A DNA stretch of 41,243 bases, from assembly GCA_020845695.1 (NCBI GenBank), contig JADLFG010000061.1, positions 1-41,243 on the forward strand. The letters are read 5' to 3'. Under the pieces are notes generated by a model that was not told where the DNA came from, made no database searches, and worked only from the letters and a program-made list of their open reading frames with translations. This DNA comes from Thermoleophilia bacterium (GTDB lineage Bacteria; Actinomycetota; Thermoleophilia; Gaiellales; Gaiellaceae). Position 1 is the first letter of the stretch. Each line of letters opens with the position of its first letter. The position numbers were made by a program, and so were the translations under genes. Shown in pieces: positions 21,811 to 29,888 of this stretch.

Positions 21811-21912
21811 GGCGGGACAAGTCCCGCCCCCACATCCGGGCGGGGCGGGCTTCGGTCCCGGGATCGGGGTGGGGCGTGTCCCGCTCCCACATCCGGGCGG
21901 GGCGGGTTCCGG
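21811..21912. repeat. 57-bp-period tandem repeat with hairpin
   Basis: Two 35-bp near-identical blocks at 21821-21855 and 21878-21912, sharing CCCACATCCGGGCGGGGCGG, recur with a 57-bp period. GGCGGGAC-AA-GTCCCGCC (21811-21828) is a perfect 8-bp hairpin at the left edge. The whole gap from 21754 to 21961 is non-coding by my reading. It separates two convergent genes and could terminate the kinase transcript. The sequence is unrelated to the GGGGTCAGACCCC elements. Confidence 0.7.
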
Positions 21913-21961
21913 CCGTACACCGTCCCCGCGTAGCCCGCGACCGCCACCCGCGGGCGCGGCT

Positions 21962-22441
21962 TCAGGCGCCGGGGCCGCCGCGGCGCTCGTCGAGCCGGTA
22001 CACGGGCGGCGAGACCGGGCGGTCCTCGAGCTGCCGCTCCAGGCGGTCGAGGACGCGCTCGAGGCGATCGAGCCGCCGCTCGACGCCGCGCCAGCCGGAC
22101 GCGATCAGGTCGACGAGCAGCTCGAGGTCGTCGACGCGGGCCCGCCGTTCCGCCTCCAGCTCGACCTGGAGCCCCTCGAGGCGGCGGATCGTCTGCGCGG
22201 ACAGCCCCCGCACCTCGGCGAGTTGCCGCGCGACCGGTAGCACCTCAGCCTGGAGCGAGTCCCGAAGCGCGCTCGAGACCCGGTCTGGCAACGTCGACTC
22301 GAGCTCGGCGGCGGCCTGGGCGAGCCGCTCCACCTGGTCGCGAGCGCGCACCAGCGTGGCGTCGAGCGCGTGCTCGTCCGCACGCCCCGCCTGGAGGGCC
22401 GCGAGCCGCCGCCTGGCCCGCTCGAGCGCGTCGTCGTGCAC
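21962..22441 (-). CDS. Coiled-coil protein of unknown function
   Basis: This 159-residue protein is almost wholly helical, with long heptad-like runs of Leu, Arg and Glu (ALERARRRLAALQAG; VRARDQVERLAQAAAELE; GVERRLDRLERVLDRLERQLED), so an extended coiled coil. No membrane segment or enzyme motif is present. The start GTG 22441 is set by a TACAGT hexamer ending 7 nt upstream, part of an unusual overlapping promoter with queA. It may act as a structural or scaffolding protein, but nothing specific can be said. Confidence 0.65.
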   Translation of the reverse strand: MHDDALERARRRLAALQAGRADEHALDATLVRARDQVERLAQAAAELESTLPDRVSSALRDSLQAEVLPVARQLAEVRGLSAQTIRRLEGLQVELEAERRARVDDLELLVDLIASGWRGVERRLDRLERVLDRLERQLEDRPVSPPVYRLDERRGGPGA

Positions 22442-22448
22442 GGGTAGG

Positions 22449-22458
22449 ACTGTACCGT
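22449..22458. promoter_or_regulatory. Overlapping head-to-head -10 elements
   Basis: ACTGTACCGT carries a minus-strand -10 (TACAGT, 22449-22454, 7 nt before GTG 22441) and a plus-strand -10 (TACCGT, 22453-22458, 9 nt before queA ATG 22468). The two hexamers share 2 bp, so one site serves both directions and they should compete. Confidence 0.55.
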
Positions 22459-22467
22459 TCCTCGCGG

Positions 22468-23409
22468 ATGAAGACCAGCGAGCTCGACTACGAGCTGCCG
22501 GAGGAGCTGATCGCGCAGCAGCCGCTCGAGCCACGCGACGCCTCGCGGCTGCTCGTCTACGACCGCGGGAGCGGCGCCGTCCGCCACCGCCGCTTCGCCG
22601 ATCTGCCCGGGGAGCTCCCCGCGGGCGCGCTCGTGGTCGTCAACGACACGAGGGTCGTCGAAGCCCGGCTGCGCGCGGAGCGCCCCGGCGGCGGCGCGGC
22701 CGAGCTGCTCTTGCTCGAGCGGCGGGAAGGGCACGTCTGGGAGGCGCTCGCGCGACCGTCGCGGCGCCTGCGGACGGGGATGCAGCTCGGGGCCGCCGAG
22801 CTGCTCGAGCCGCTCGGCGGCGGCCGCTGGCTCGTGCGGGTCGAGGGGGAGCCGGCGGGCGAGACGCCGCTGCCCCCGTACATCCGGGAGCCGCTCGCCG
22901 ACCCCGACCGCTACCAGACCGTGTACGCGCGGGCGACCGGCTCCGCCGCCGCGCCGACCGCGGGCCTCCACTTCACCCCCGAGCTCTACGCGCGGCTCGA
23001 GACGGCGACGGTCACGCTGCACGTCGGTCTCGACACGTTCCGCCCCGTGAGCGCGAAAGACCTCGCCGGCCACGAGCTCCACGGCGAGCGCTACCGGGTC
23101 AGCGCCCCGGCGTGGGAGCGGATCCGCACCGCCGCGCGAGTCGTCGCCGTCGGTACCACGACCGTTCGCGTCGTCGAGACGCTCGCGCGCGGCGGCCCGC
23201 TCGAGGGGCGGACCGACCTGTTCGTCACGCCCGGCTTCGAGCCGCTCCGCGTCGACCACCTCGTCACGAACTTCCACCTGCCGCGCACGACCCTGCTCGC
23301 GCTCGTGATGGCGTTCGCCGGGATCGAGGAGACCCGCGAGCTCTACCGGCTCGCAATCCGCGAGCGCTACCGCTTCTACTCCCTCGGCGACGCGATGCTC
23401 GTGCTCTGA
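22468..23409 (+). CDS. queA: tRNA preQ1(34) S-adenosylmethionine ribosyltransferase-isomerase
   Basis: QueA transfers and isomerises the ribosyl part of SAM onto preQ1 in tRNA to give epoxyqueuosine. This 313-residue protein starts with the family signature YELPEELIAQQPLEPRDASRLL and has VVNDTRVVEARL, PPYIREPL..DRYQTVYA, AAPTAGLHFT, HVGLDTFRPV and the late TNFHLPRTTLLALVMAF. The length is a little short of the 340-350 typical for the family but all blocks are there. It is the first gene before tgt-yajC-secDF, an order conserved in many bacteria. Confidence 0.95.
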   Translation: MKTSELDYELPEELIAQQPLEPRDASRLLVYDRGSGAVRHRRFADLPGELPAGALVVVNDTRVVEARLRAERPGGGAAELLLLERREGHVWEALARPSRRLRTGMQLGAAELLEPLGGGRWLVRVEGEPAGETPLPPYIREPLADPDRYQTVYARATGSAAAPTAGLHFTPELYARLETATVTLHVGLDTFRPVSAKDLAGHELHGERYRVSAPAWERIRTAARVVAVGTTTVRVVETLARGGPLEGRTDLFVTPGFEPLRVDHLVTNFHLPRTTLLALVMAFAGIEETRELYRLAIRERYRFYSLGDAMLVL

Positions 23410-23432
23410 GCGCGGCCGCCCGCGGTTTGCCC

Positions 23433-23438
23433 TACCCT
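23433..23438 (+). promoter_or_regulatory. -10 hexamer TACCCT for tgt
   Basis: TACCCT ends 7 nt before ATG 23446, so tgt probably has a leaderless promoter of its own behind queA. Confidence 0.5.
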
Positions 23439-23445
23439 CGGGCGG

Positions 23446-24582
23446 ATGGGCGGCGAGGCGTTCACGCTGGTCGCGACCGACGGGGCGGCCCGGGCGGGCA
23501 TTCTGCACACCGCCCACGGCGACGTGCCGACGCCGGCGTTCATGCCGGTCGGGACGAAGGCGACCGTCAAGGGCATCGATCCGGAGGCGCTCGCGGCGCT
23601 CGGGGCGCGGATCGTGCTCGGGAACACGTACCACCTGCACCTCCGGCCCGGCGCCGAGACGATCGAGGCGCTCGGCGGCCTGCACCGCTTCATGGGCTGG
23701 GCCGGGCCGATCCTGACCGACTCCGGCGGCTTCCAGGTCTTCTCGCTCCGGGATACGATCCTCGCCGCCGACGACGAGGGCGTCTCGTTTCGCTCCGTCT
23801 ACGACGGGCGCCCGGAGCGGTTCACGCCCGAGCTGGCCGCCGACGTGCAGCGCCGGCTCGGCTCGGACATCGCGATGTGCCTCGACATCTGCCTGCCGGC
23901 GGGCGCCGCGCCGGCCGAGCTCGAGCTGGCGGTCGAGCGGACGACAGCCTGGGCACGCCGTCAGCTCGCGGCCCCCCGGGCCCCTGGCCAGCTGGTGTTC
24001 GGGATCGCCCAGGGCGGCACCCATCCGGAGCTGCGCCGGCGGTCGATCGAGGAGATCACGGCGCTCGGCTGCGACGGGCACGCGCTCGGTGGCCTCAGCG
24101 TCGGCGAGGACCGCGAGTCGATGCTCGACACGGTCGCGTGGTCGGCGCCGCTCTGCCCCACCGGGCTGCCGCGCTACTTCATGGGGATCGGCGACCCCGA
24201 GGGGATCCTCGCCGTGATCGACCGCGGGATCGACATGTTCGACTGCGTGCTGCCGACGCGGCTCGGGCGAACCGGGTCGGCTCTCACCTGGGAGGGGCGC
24301 CTGAACCTCAAGAACGCGCGCCATGCCCGCGACGGGCAGCCGCTCGATCCGTCATGCTCCTGTCCGGCGTGCACGCGCTTCTCGCGCGCGTACCTGCGCC
24401 ACCTCGTCAACCAACAGGAGTTGCTCGGCCTGGTACTTTTGTCTCTCCACAACGTGCGTTTCCTACTCGACTTGACCGCCGGCGCTCGGACCGCCATCGA
24501 GCGCGGGGAGTACGGCGTCTACCGTGACGCCGCGCTCGCGCGAATCGCGCAGGGCCAGTCCGCCCGGGAGGTAGCCAAGTGA
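23446..24582 (+). CDS. tgt: tRNA-guanine transglycosylase
   Basis: Tgt swaps guanine 34 of GU(N) tRNAs for preQ1. The 378-residue enzyme has the base-binding DSGGFQVFSL (Asp at about residue 90), ILGNTYHLHLRPG, the LVFGIAQGG strand, GGLSVGE, the nucleophile Asp region GIDMFDCVLPTR (about 262-273), and the zinc site CSCPAC with the distant His in LSLHN. Length and motifs are those of bacterial Tgt. The stop overlaps yajC by 4 nt (GTGA). Confidence 0.96.
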   Translation: MGGEAFTLVATDGAARAGILHTAHGDVPTPAFMPVGTKATVKGIDPEALAALGARIVLGNTYHLHLRPGAETIEALGGLHRFMGWAGPILTDSGGFQVFSLRDTILAADDEGVSFRSVYDGRPERFTPELAADVQRRLGSDIAMCLDICLPAGAAPAELELAVERTTAWARRQLAAPRAPGQLVFGIAQGGTHPELRRRSIEEITALGCDGHALGGLSVGEDRESMLDTVAWSAPLCPTGLPRYFMGIGDPEGILAVIDRGIDMFDCVLPTRLGRTGSALTWEGRLNLKNARHARDGQPLDPSCSCPACTRFSRAYLRHLVNQQELLGLVLLSLHNVRFLLDLTAGARTAIERGEYGVYRDAALARIAQGQSAREVAK

Positions 24583-24977
24583 CGTTCGTGATCGTCATGC
24601 TCGCGATGCTCGTGTTCATGTACTTCCTGCTGATCCGCCCGCAGAAGGCGAAGCAGCGGGCGGCGCAGGAGCTGCTGAACCGGCTCGCCCCGGGTGACGA
24701 GGTCGTCACCATCGGCGGGATCTACGGCGACGTCGTCGAGGTCGACGACGCGAAAGTCGTGCTCGAGATCGCCGAGGACGTGCACATCGAGGTGGCGCGC
24801 CGCGCGATCGCGAGCATCGTGCCGCCGGAGACCGAGTCCGAGAGCGAGGCGGAGGGCGAGGAGCTCGCTGGCGACGAGGAGCCCGAGGCGGACGCGGAGG
24901 CGGAGGCCGGGGAGCAGGACGCGGAGACCGCAGACGCGGGCGAGGCCGGCGTCGAGGTCGAGGAGCGCGCCCGCTAG
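24579..24977 (+). CDS. yajC: Preprotein translocase accessory protein YajC
   Basis: YajC is a small single-span membrane partner of SecDF. This 132-residue protein has the N-terminal helix VIVMLAMLVFMYFLLIRPQ and the conserved RPQKAKQRAAQELLNRLAPGDEVVTIGGIYGDVVEV, followed by an unusually long acidic tail (about residues 86-132, Glu/Ala-rich) that is not part of the family core. The GTG start overlaps the tgt stop, so the two are translated together. Confidence 0.93.
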   Translation: MTFVIVMLAMLVFMYFLLIRPQKAKQRAAQELLNRLAPGDEVVTIGGIYGDVVEVDDAKVVLEIAEDVHIEVARRAIASIVPPETESESEAEGEELAGDEEPEADAEAEAGEQDAETADAGEAGVEVEERAR

Positions 24978-24980
24978 GCT
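24975..24980 (+). promoter_or_regulatory. -10 hexamer TAGGCT for secDF
   Basis: TAGGCT, overlapping the yajC stop, ends 9 nt before GTG 24990. It may give secDF an extra leaderless transcript within the operon. Confidence 0.4.
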
Positions 24981-24989
24981 GACGCGCTC

Positions 24990-27845
24990 GTGCGCCGTTA
25001 CCACCTCATCGCCGTCCTCGTCGTCGCCCTCCTGGGCGGCGTCGCCGCGCTCGCGATCGCCGGCGGCTGGAAGCCGAACCGCGGCCTCGACCTGCAGGGC
25101 GGGCTCGAGGTCGTCCTCGAGGCGCAGGCGCCGCCCGGGCGCGAGATCACCGACGACGATCTCGACCGCTCGATCGAGATCATGCGCAGCCGCGTCGACA
25201 AGCTCGGGGTGGCGGAGCCGGAGATCCGCAAGCAGCCGCCGAACCAGATCATCATCGAGCTGCCGGGTATCAAGGATCCGGAGCGGGCGGCCGAGCTGGT
25301 CGGCCAGACCGCCCAGCTTCAGTTCTACGACCTCGAGGGCGACCTCGTCGCGCCGTCCGTCTCGCCGCAGGGCTTCCCGATCGCCACGGCGACCCTCTAC
25401 CCGATCCTGAAGGGCCTGCAGGAGCAGGCGAAGCAGGGCACGCCGTCGGCCTGGTACGCGTACGACGCGCAGAAGCGGCGTTTGGCCGGGCCGAGGCCGA
25501 CGAAGGATGACCTGCTGCGCCAGCTTCCCGGTGGGGTCGCGCCGGAGGGCACCGAGTTCCTCGCCGTCCCCGAGAACCGGATCGTGATCTCGTGCGGTCT
25601 GAACGCGGTCGTCTGCCCCGGCGTCGACGGGCCGCCGAGTCGCTCCTACTACTACCTGTTCGAGTACGACCCCGCGAGCGCCGAGGACCCGGTGCCGGAG
25701 ATGACCGGCGAGGACCTCGAGCTGCGCGGCACCCGCCAGGACTTCGACCAGACCGGGCAGGCGGTCGTGCTCATGCAGTTCACGGACGCGGGCGCCGACA
25801 AGTTCCACGACATCACCCGTGAGCTCGCGATCCGGGGACGGCTGAAGACCGGCCAGCTCGGCAGCGACGTCCCGGTTCTCCAGCACTTCGCGATCGTGCT
25901 CGACGGCGAGATCCGCTCCTGGCCGTCGATCGACTTCGAGGAGAACCCGGACGGGATCTCCGGCCAGACCGGGGCCCAGATCACGGGCATGGCGTCGGCG
26001 CAGGAGGCGAAGGAGCTCGCTCTCGTCCTCCAGACGGGCGCGCTGCCGGTCCGCTTCGAGCAGGTCGACCGCACCGACGTGTCGGCGACGCTCGGCAAGG
26101 ACAGCCTCCGCCAGGCGCTCGTCGCCGCGGTCGGCGGCCTGATCGCCGTCGCGCTCTTCCTGCTCGTCGTCTACCGCTTCCTCGGTGTCGTCGCGATCCT
26201 CGGGCTCGGGGTCTACGGGGCGCTGCTCTACGGGGCGATCCTGCTCTTCGACGTGACGCTGACCCTGCCCGGCTTCGCGGGGCTCGCGCTCACGATCGGC
26301 GTGGCGGTCGACGCGAACATCGTTATCTTCGAGCGGATCAAGGAGGAGGTGCGCGCGGGGAAATCCGTGCGCGCCGCGATCGCCACCGGCTACCGGCGCG
26401 GCTTCTCGACGATCGTCGACGCGAACGTGGTCACGATGATCACAGCGTTCGTCCTCTTCGCGGTCGCGGCGGGCGGTGTCAAGGGCTTCGCCCTCATGCT
26501 CCTGATCGGCACCCTGCTCTCGATGTTCACGGCGGTCGCCGCCACCCGGGCGATGCTCGGGCTGCTCTCCGGGGTGCGCTGGTTCGACAACCCGTCCTTC
26601 ATGGGCGCGACCGCGGTGCGGATTCCGCGCTGGCAGCGGATCGACTTCATGGGCAGGCGGCGGCTCTGGTTCGCGATCTCCGCCGTGGTCGCCCTGGCCG
26701 GCGCCGTCTCGCTCGGCGTCCAGGGGCTGAACCTGGGGATCGACTTCCGCGGCGGCAGCCAGGTCACGTTCGCGACGCCGGAGCCGCTCCCGGTCGAGCG
26801 CGTCCGGGAGGTCGCCTCCGCCGTCATCCCCGCCAGCGCGATCGTCCAGGGCCGCGGCGAGTCCACGGGCGGCGGCTACTCGAGCTTCCACATCCGCTCG
26901 GAGCCGCTGCCGGCGGAGCAGCTCGACCGGCTCAAGACGACGCTCACGAACGAGCTCGCCCTCGACGAGGAGCCGAGCTCGCGCAACGTCTCCGGCAGCT
27001 TCAGCTCCCAGATCCTGCGCAACGCGATCCTCGCCGTCTGCGTCTCGCTCGTCCTGATCTTCGTCTACGTGACGTTCCGGTTCCAGTGGAAGTTCGCGGC
27101 GCCGGTGCTGGCCGCGCTCCTCCATGACCTCTTCATCACCTTCGGCGTCTACTCGGTCACGCAGCGGGAGCTGACGACCGCGACCGTGGCGGCGGTGCTG
27201 ACCGTGCTCGGCTACTCGATCTACGACACGATCATCATCTTCGACCGCGTCAGGGAGAACATCCCGCTGATGCGGCGGTCGAGCTTCGCCGCGATCGCGA
27301 ACCAGTCGATCTGGGAGACGATCCGCCGCTCGCTCGCGACGACCCTGAGCACGCTTCTGCCCGTGACCGCGCTGCTCCTGTTCGGCGGCGACACGCTCAA
27401 GGACTTCGCGTTCGCGCTGCTCATCGGGATCTTCTCCGGCGCCTACTCGACGATCTTCATCGCCTCCCCGCTCCTGACGATCCTGAAGGAGCGGGAGCCG
27501 GAGTACGCGACCCGCAAGGGCCAGGTCGACCCGCTCGAGAAATCGCTCGACGACGAGGCCGCGATCCCGGCGGCACCGGCGACGGCGGCCCCGGCCCGCG
27601 GGCGCCGCCGCCGCGCCGCGCCGCCGCCCGCCGCCGCGGCTCCGGCGCCGGCCGGCACCGGCGCGCCTGCCGCCGCGCCGCCCGGGCCCGACCCCGAGCC
27701 CGCGGGGGAGGCTGCCGAGGAGCTGTCAGCCGTGGCGGGCGAGCCGCTCCCGGCCGGGGAGGCGCGCCCGGCGGCGGACGCCGCAGCCCGGCGTGAGGAG
27801 CGGCGGAAGCGCCGCCGCTCGAGGCCGCATGGCCGCGCCCGCTGA
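24990..27845 (+). CDS. secDF: SecD-SecF fusion protein of the preprotein translocase
   Basis: SecD and SecF use the proton gradient to complete protein export through SecYEG. Here they are one 951-residue protein. The SecD half (about residues 1-500) has the first helix, NRGLDLQGGLEVVLEA, the periplasmic P1 domain, and the TM4 motif GVAVDANIVIFERIKEE. The SecF half (about 540-830) has GIDFRGGSQVTF and YSIYDTIIIFDRVREN. The last 110 residues are a disordered Ala/Pro/Arg-rich tail with no counterpart in the family core. A fused SecDF is known in several phyla. Its end overlaps the next gene by 17 nt. Confidence 0.96.
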   Translation: MRRYHLIAVLVVALLGGVAALAIAGGWKPNRGLDLQGGLEVVLEAQAPPGREITDDDLDRSIEIMRSRVDKLGVAEPEIRKQPPNQIIIELPGIKDPERAAELVGQTAQLQFYDLEGDLVAPSVSPQGFPIATATLYPILKGLQEQAKQGTPSAWYAYDAQKRRLAGPRPTKDDLLRQLPGGVAPEGTEFLAVPENRIVISCGLNAVVCPGVDGPPSRSYYYLFEYDPASAEDPVPEMTGEDLELRGTRQDFDQTGQAVVLMQFTDAGADKFHDITRELAIRGRLKTGQLGSDVPVLQHFAIVLDGEIRSWPSIDFEENPDGISGQTGAQITGMASAQEAKELALVLQTGALPVRFEQVDRTDVSATLGKDSLRQALVAAVGGLIAVALFLLVVYRFLGVVAILGLGVYGALLYGAILLFDVTLTLPGFAGLALTIGVAVDANIVIFERIKEEVRAGKSVRAAIATGYRRGFSTIVDANVVTMITAFVLFAVAAGGVKGFALMLLIGTLLSMFTAVAATRAMLGLLSGVRWFDNPSFMGATAVRIPRWQRIDFMGRRRLWFAISAVVALAGAVSLGVQGLNLGIDFRGGSQVTFATPEPLPVERVREVASAVIPASAIVQGRGESTGGGYSSFHIRSEPLPAEQLDRLKTTLTNELALDEEPSSRNVSGSFSSQILRNAILAVCVSLVLIFVYVTFRFQWKFAAPVLAALLHDLFITFGVYSVTQRELTTATVAAVLTVLGYSIYDTIIIFDRVRENIPLMRRSSFAAIANQSIWETIRRSLATTLSTLLPVTALLLFGGDTLKDFAFALLIGIFSGAYSTIFIASPLLTILKEREPEYATRKGQVDPLEKSLDDEAAIPAAPATAAPARGRRRRAAPPPAAAAPAPAGTGAPAAAPPGPDPEPAGEAAEELSAVAGEPLPAGEARPAADAAARREERRKRRRSRPHGRAR

Positions 27846-28200
27846 CGACCGTCCCGGTGGCTCGCTGCGGGAGCTTGCCGGCCAGGCTGTGCTGGCCGCG
27901 GTCGGGGCGGCCGCGCTGACGCGCGAGCGGGCGGAGGCGATCGTCGAGGAGCTCGTCCGCCGCGGCACGCTGAAGAGCTCGGACGCGCCCGGGCTCGCGG
28001 ACGAGCTCGTCGCGTCGTCGCGGCCCGGCGGCGCCGGGCTGGCGGCGCGGGCGGGCGTCGCCCTCGAGGGCACGTTCCGCGAGCTCGGGCTCGTCACCGG
28101 GAGCGAGCTCGCGGAGCTCGCGCTCCGCCTGGCCCAGCTCGAGCACCGGCTCTCGCTGCTCGAGCGGCGCGCGGACGAGGCCGCGCCCCCCGGCGGGTAA
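27829..28200 (+). CDS. Phasin-like helical protein
   Basis: A 123-residue, mainly helical protein. Its layout (RELAGQAVLAAVGAAALTRERAEAIVEELVRRGTLKSSDAPGLADELV, then a C-terminal coiled-coil ALRLAQLEHRLSLLERRAD) resembles PhaI/phasin-type polyhydroxyalkanoate synthesis regulators, in which a similar helix pair is followed by a leucine-zipper-like end. The match is by pattern, and no PHA genes are present. It overlaps the end of secDF by 17 nt and is followed 31 nt later by the UbiB-like kinase gene. Confidence 0.6.
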   Translation: MAAPADDRPGGSLRELAGQAVLAAVGAAALTRERAEAIVEELVRRGTLKSSDAPGLADELVASSRPGGAGLAARAGVALEGTFRELGLVTGSELAELALRLAQLEHRLSLLERRADEAAPPGG

Positions 28201-28219
28201 CCGGGCCGCTCTCCACCCG

Positions 28220-28225
28220 TAGACT
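28220..28225 (+). promoter_or_regulatory. -10 hexamer TAGACT
   Basis: TAGACT ends 6 nt before ATG 28232, a leaderless start for the UbiB-like gene. Confidence 0.6.
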
Positions 28226-28231
28226 GCGCTC

Positions 28232-29866
28232 ATGCGCGCGAGGCCCGCCGTGCGTCAGCTCGGGCGGCTGTCGGAGATCGGGCAGGCCGCAGCCCGCCAC
28301 GGGTTTGGCTACGTCGTCGAGACCCGAGGGCCGTTTCGCCGCCGCCGGTCCGCGGCCGCCGAGGGGTCGTCCAGGGGCCAGCGCCTGCGCGAGCTGCTCG
28401 ACGAGCTGGGCCCCACGTTCGTCAAGTTCGGCCAGCTCCTCTCGACCCGGCCCGATCTCGTTCCCCCCGACATCGTGCTCGAGCTGCGGGGCCTCCAGGA
28501 CGACGTGCGGCCGTTCCCGTTCGCTGAGGTCGAGGCGGTGCTCGAGCTGGAGCTCGGCCTGGGCGTCGAGCGGTTGTTCCTCGAGCTCGAGCCGAAGCCG
28601 GTCGCGGCCGCCTCGATCGGTCAGGTCCACCGGGCGGTGCTCCCGAACGGCGATCGGGTCGCGGTCAAGGTGCAGCGGCCGCAGGCGCCGCGCCAGATCG
28701 AGGCCGACCTCGAGCTGCTCTACCAGGCCGCCCGCCTCGTGCGCCAGCGCGTGCGGGCGCTTCGCTTCATCGACACCACCGCGATCGTCGACGAGTTCGC
28801 CCGCTCGATCCGCCAGGAGCTCGACTACCGGGCCGAGGGCCGCAACGCGGAGCGGTTCAGCCGTGACTTCCGGGGCCACCCGACCGTCCGGATCCCGGGG
28901 TTCTACCGCGGCTACTCGGGGGCGCGAGTGCTCACGCTCGAGTACCTCGAGGGCGTGCAGGTCGCCGACCTCGACCCGTCCGCGCTCGAGCTCGACGAGC
29001 GGCGACGGCTCGCCTACGGGATCGCGGAGGCCTGGATGACGATGATCTTCCGGCACGGGTTCTTCCACGGCGACCCGCACCCGGCGAACATTCTCGTCAC
29101 CCGCGACGGCCGGCTCGGCCTCGTCGACTTCGGCCAGGCCGGGAAGCTCTCGGCGGACGACATGGAGAAGCTGACCGCGCTCTTCATCGACGCGGCCGGC
29201 GAGAACGTGGCGGCGCTGCCGCGGCGGCTCGCCGAGCTCGGCGTCCAGTACGGGCGCGGCCAGGAGCAGGAGTTCGTCGCCGAGCTGCGGGAGGTGTACG
29301 ACCGTTACTACGGCACGCGGCTCGCGGACATCGACCCGTTGCAGGTGATCCGGGAGGCGTTCGCGTTGATCTACCGGATGAACCTGCGGCTGCCGGCCCG
29401 GTTCGTCCTGCTCGACAAGGCGATCGCGACGCTCGGAGCCGTCGGCGTCGAGCTCTACCCGGACTTCAACGTCTTCGAGGTCGCCCGCCCGTACGCCCGC
29501 GAGCTGATGATGGAGCGCTTCCGCCCGGCCCGGCTGGCCGCGCGGCTACGCCAGGAGGTGCGTGCGTACGGCCGCACGGTCGCGGTCACACCGCGGCAGG
29601 TGTCGGCGCTCGTCGACGAGCTGCGCGACGGAGAGGTCGAGGTCGGCTTTCGCAACCGCGGCCTCGAGGCGCTCGCCCACCGGCTCGACCCGGTCGTGAA
29701 CCGGCTCGCGGTCGCGATCGTCGGGGCGGCGGGCGTCGTGGGCTCGGCGATCCTGGCCTCGTTCGGCGGCGAGCTGCTCCGCGCGGTCGCCGTCGCCGGG
29801 TTCGTCCTCTCGCTGCTGCTCGGCTTCTGGCTGGCGTGGGGGATCGTCCGCTCGGGCCGCCTCTGA
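28232..29866 (+). CDS. UbiB/ABC1 (AarF) family atypical kinase
   Basis: UbiB-family proteins are atypical kinases or ATPases tied to quinone and lipid metabolism. This 544-residue protein has the family-specific KxGQ motif in PTFVKFGQLLSTRPDLVP (about residues 65-82), the Ala-rich nucleotide loop AAASIGQVHRA, the lysine AVKVQRP, the catalytic HGDPHPANIL (about 276-285), and the metal-binding LVDFGQAG. Two C-terminal membrane helices (about 490-540) would anchor it. No quinone biosynthesis genes adjoin it, so the target is unknown. It converges on the lipoprotein gene. Confidence 0.92.
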   Translation: MRARPAVRQLGRLSEIGQAAARHGFGYVVETRGPFRRRRSAAAEGSSRGQRLRELLDELGPTFVKFGQLLSTRPDLVPPDIVLELRGLQDDVRPFPFAEVEAVLELELGLGVERLFLELEPKPVAAASIGQVHRAVLPNGDRVAVKVQRPQAPRQIEADLELLYQAARLVRQRVRALRFIDTTAIVDEFARSIRQELDYRAEGRNAERFSRDFRGHPTVRIPGFYRGYSGARVLTLEYLEGVQVADLDPSALELDERRRLAYGIAEAWMTMIFRHGFFHGDPHPANILVTRDGRLGLVDFGQAGKLSADDMEKLTALFIDAAGENVAALPRRLAELGVQYGRGQEQEFVAELREVYDRYYGTRLADIDPLQVIREAFALIYRMNLRLPARFVLLDKAIATLGAVGVELYPDFNVFEVARPYARELMMERFRPARLAARLRQEVRAYGRTVAVTPRQVSALVDELRDGEVEVGFRNRGLEALAHRLDPVVNRLAVAIVGAAGVVGSAILASFGGELLRAVAVAGFVLSLLLGFWLAWGIVRSGRL

Positions 29867-29888
29867 CCGCCCGCGCCGCGGCTCAGAG
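29861..29888. terminator. Shared hairpin at convergent stops
   Basis: CTCTGA (29861-29866) pairs with TCAGAG (29883-29888), with an inner GCC/GGC pair. Both stop codons lie within the arms, so one hairpin may end both transcripts. There is no T-tract. Confidence 0.4.

Noticed and set aside
1015..21912. Repeats at 1015, 6094 and 21811 considered as CRISPR arrays
   Set aside because: Each locus has only two adjacent copies with no unique spacers, and no cas genes are present.
21750..21947. A 65-codon minus-strand frame with a repeated PPRPDVGAG peptide
   Set aside because: It arises from the 57-bp tandem DNA repeat in an intergenic region and has no start signal.
22105..24324. A long antisense frame (739 codons) over queA and tgt
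   Set aside because: Low-complexity Arg/Glu/Asp sequence opposite two strongly conserved enzymes; a compositional artefact.
24519..27125. A very long open frame (868 codons) antisense to secDF
   Set aside because: It is rich in Arg, Asp and Glu without any domain pattern and mirrors the GC-rich codons of secDF. Such antisense frames are common in high-GC DNA.
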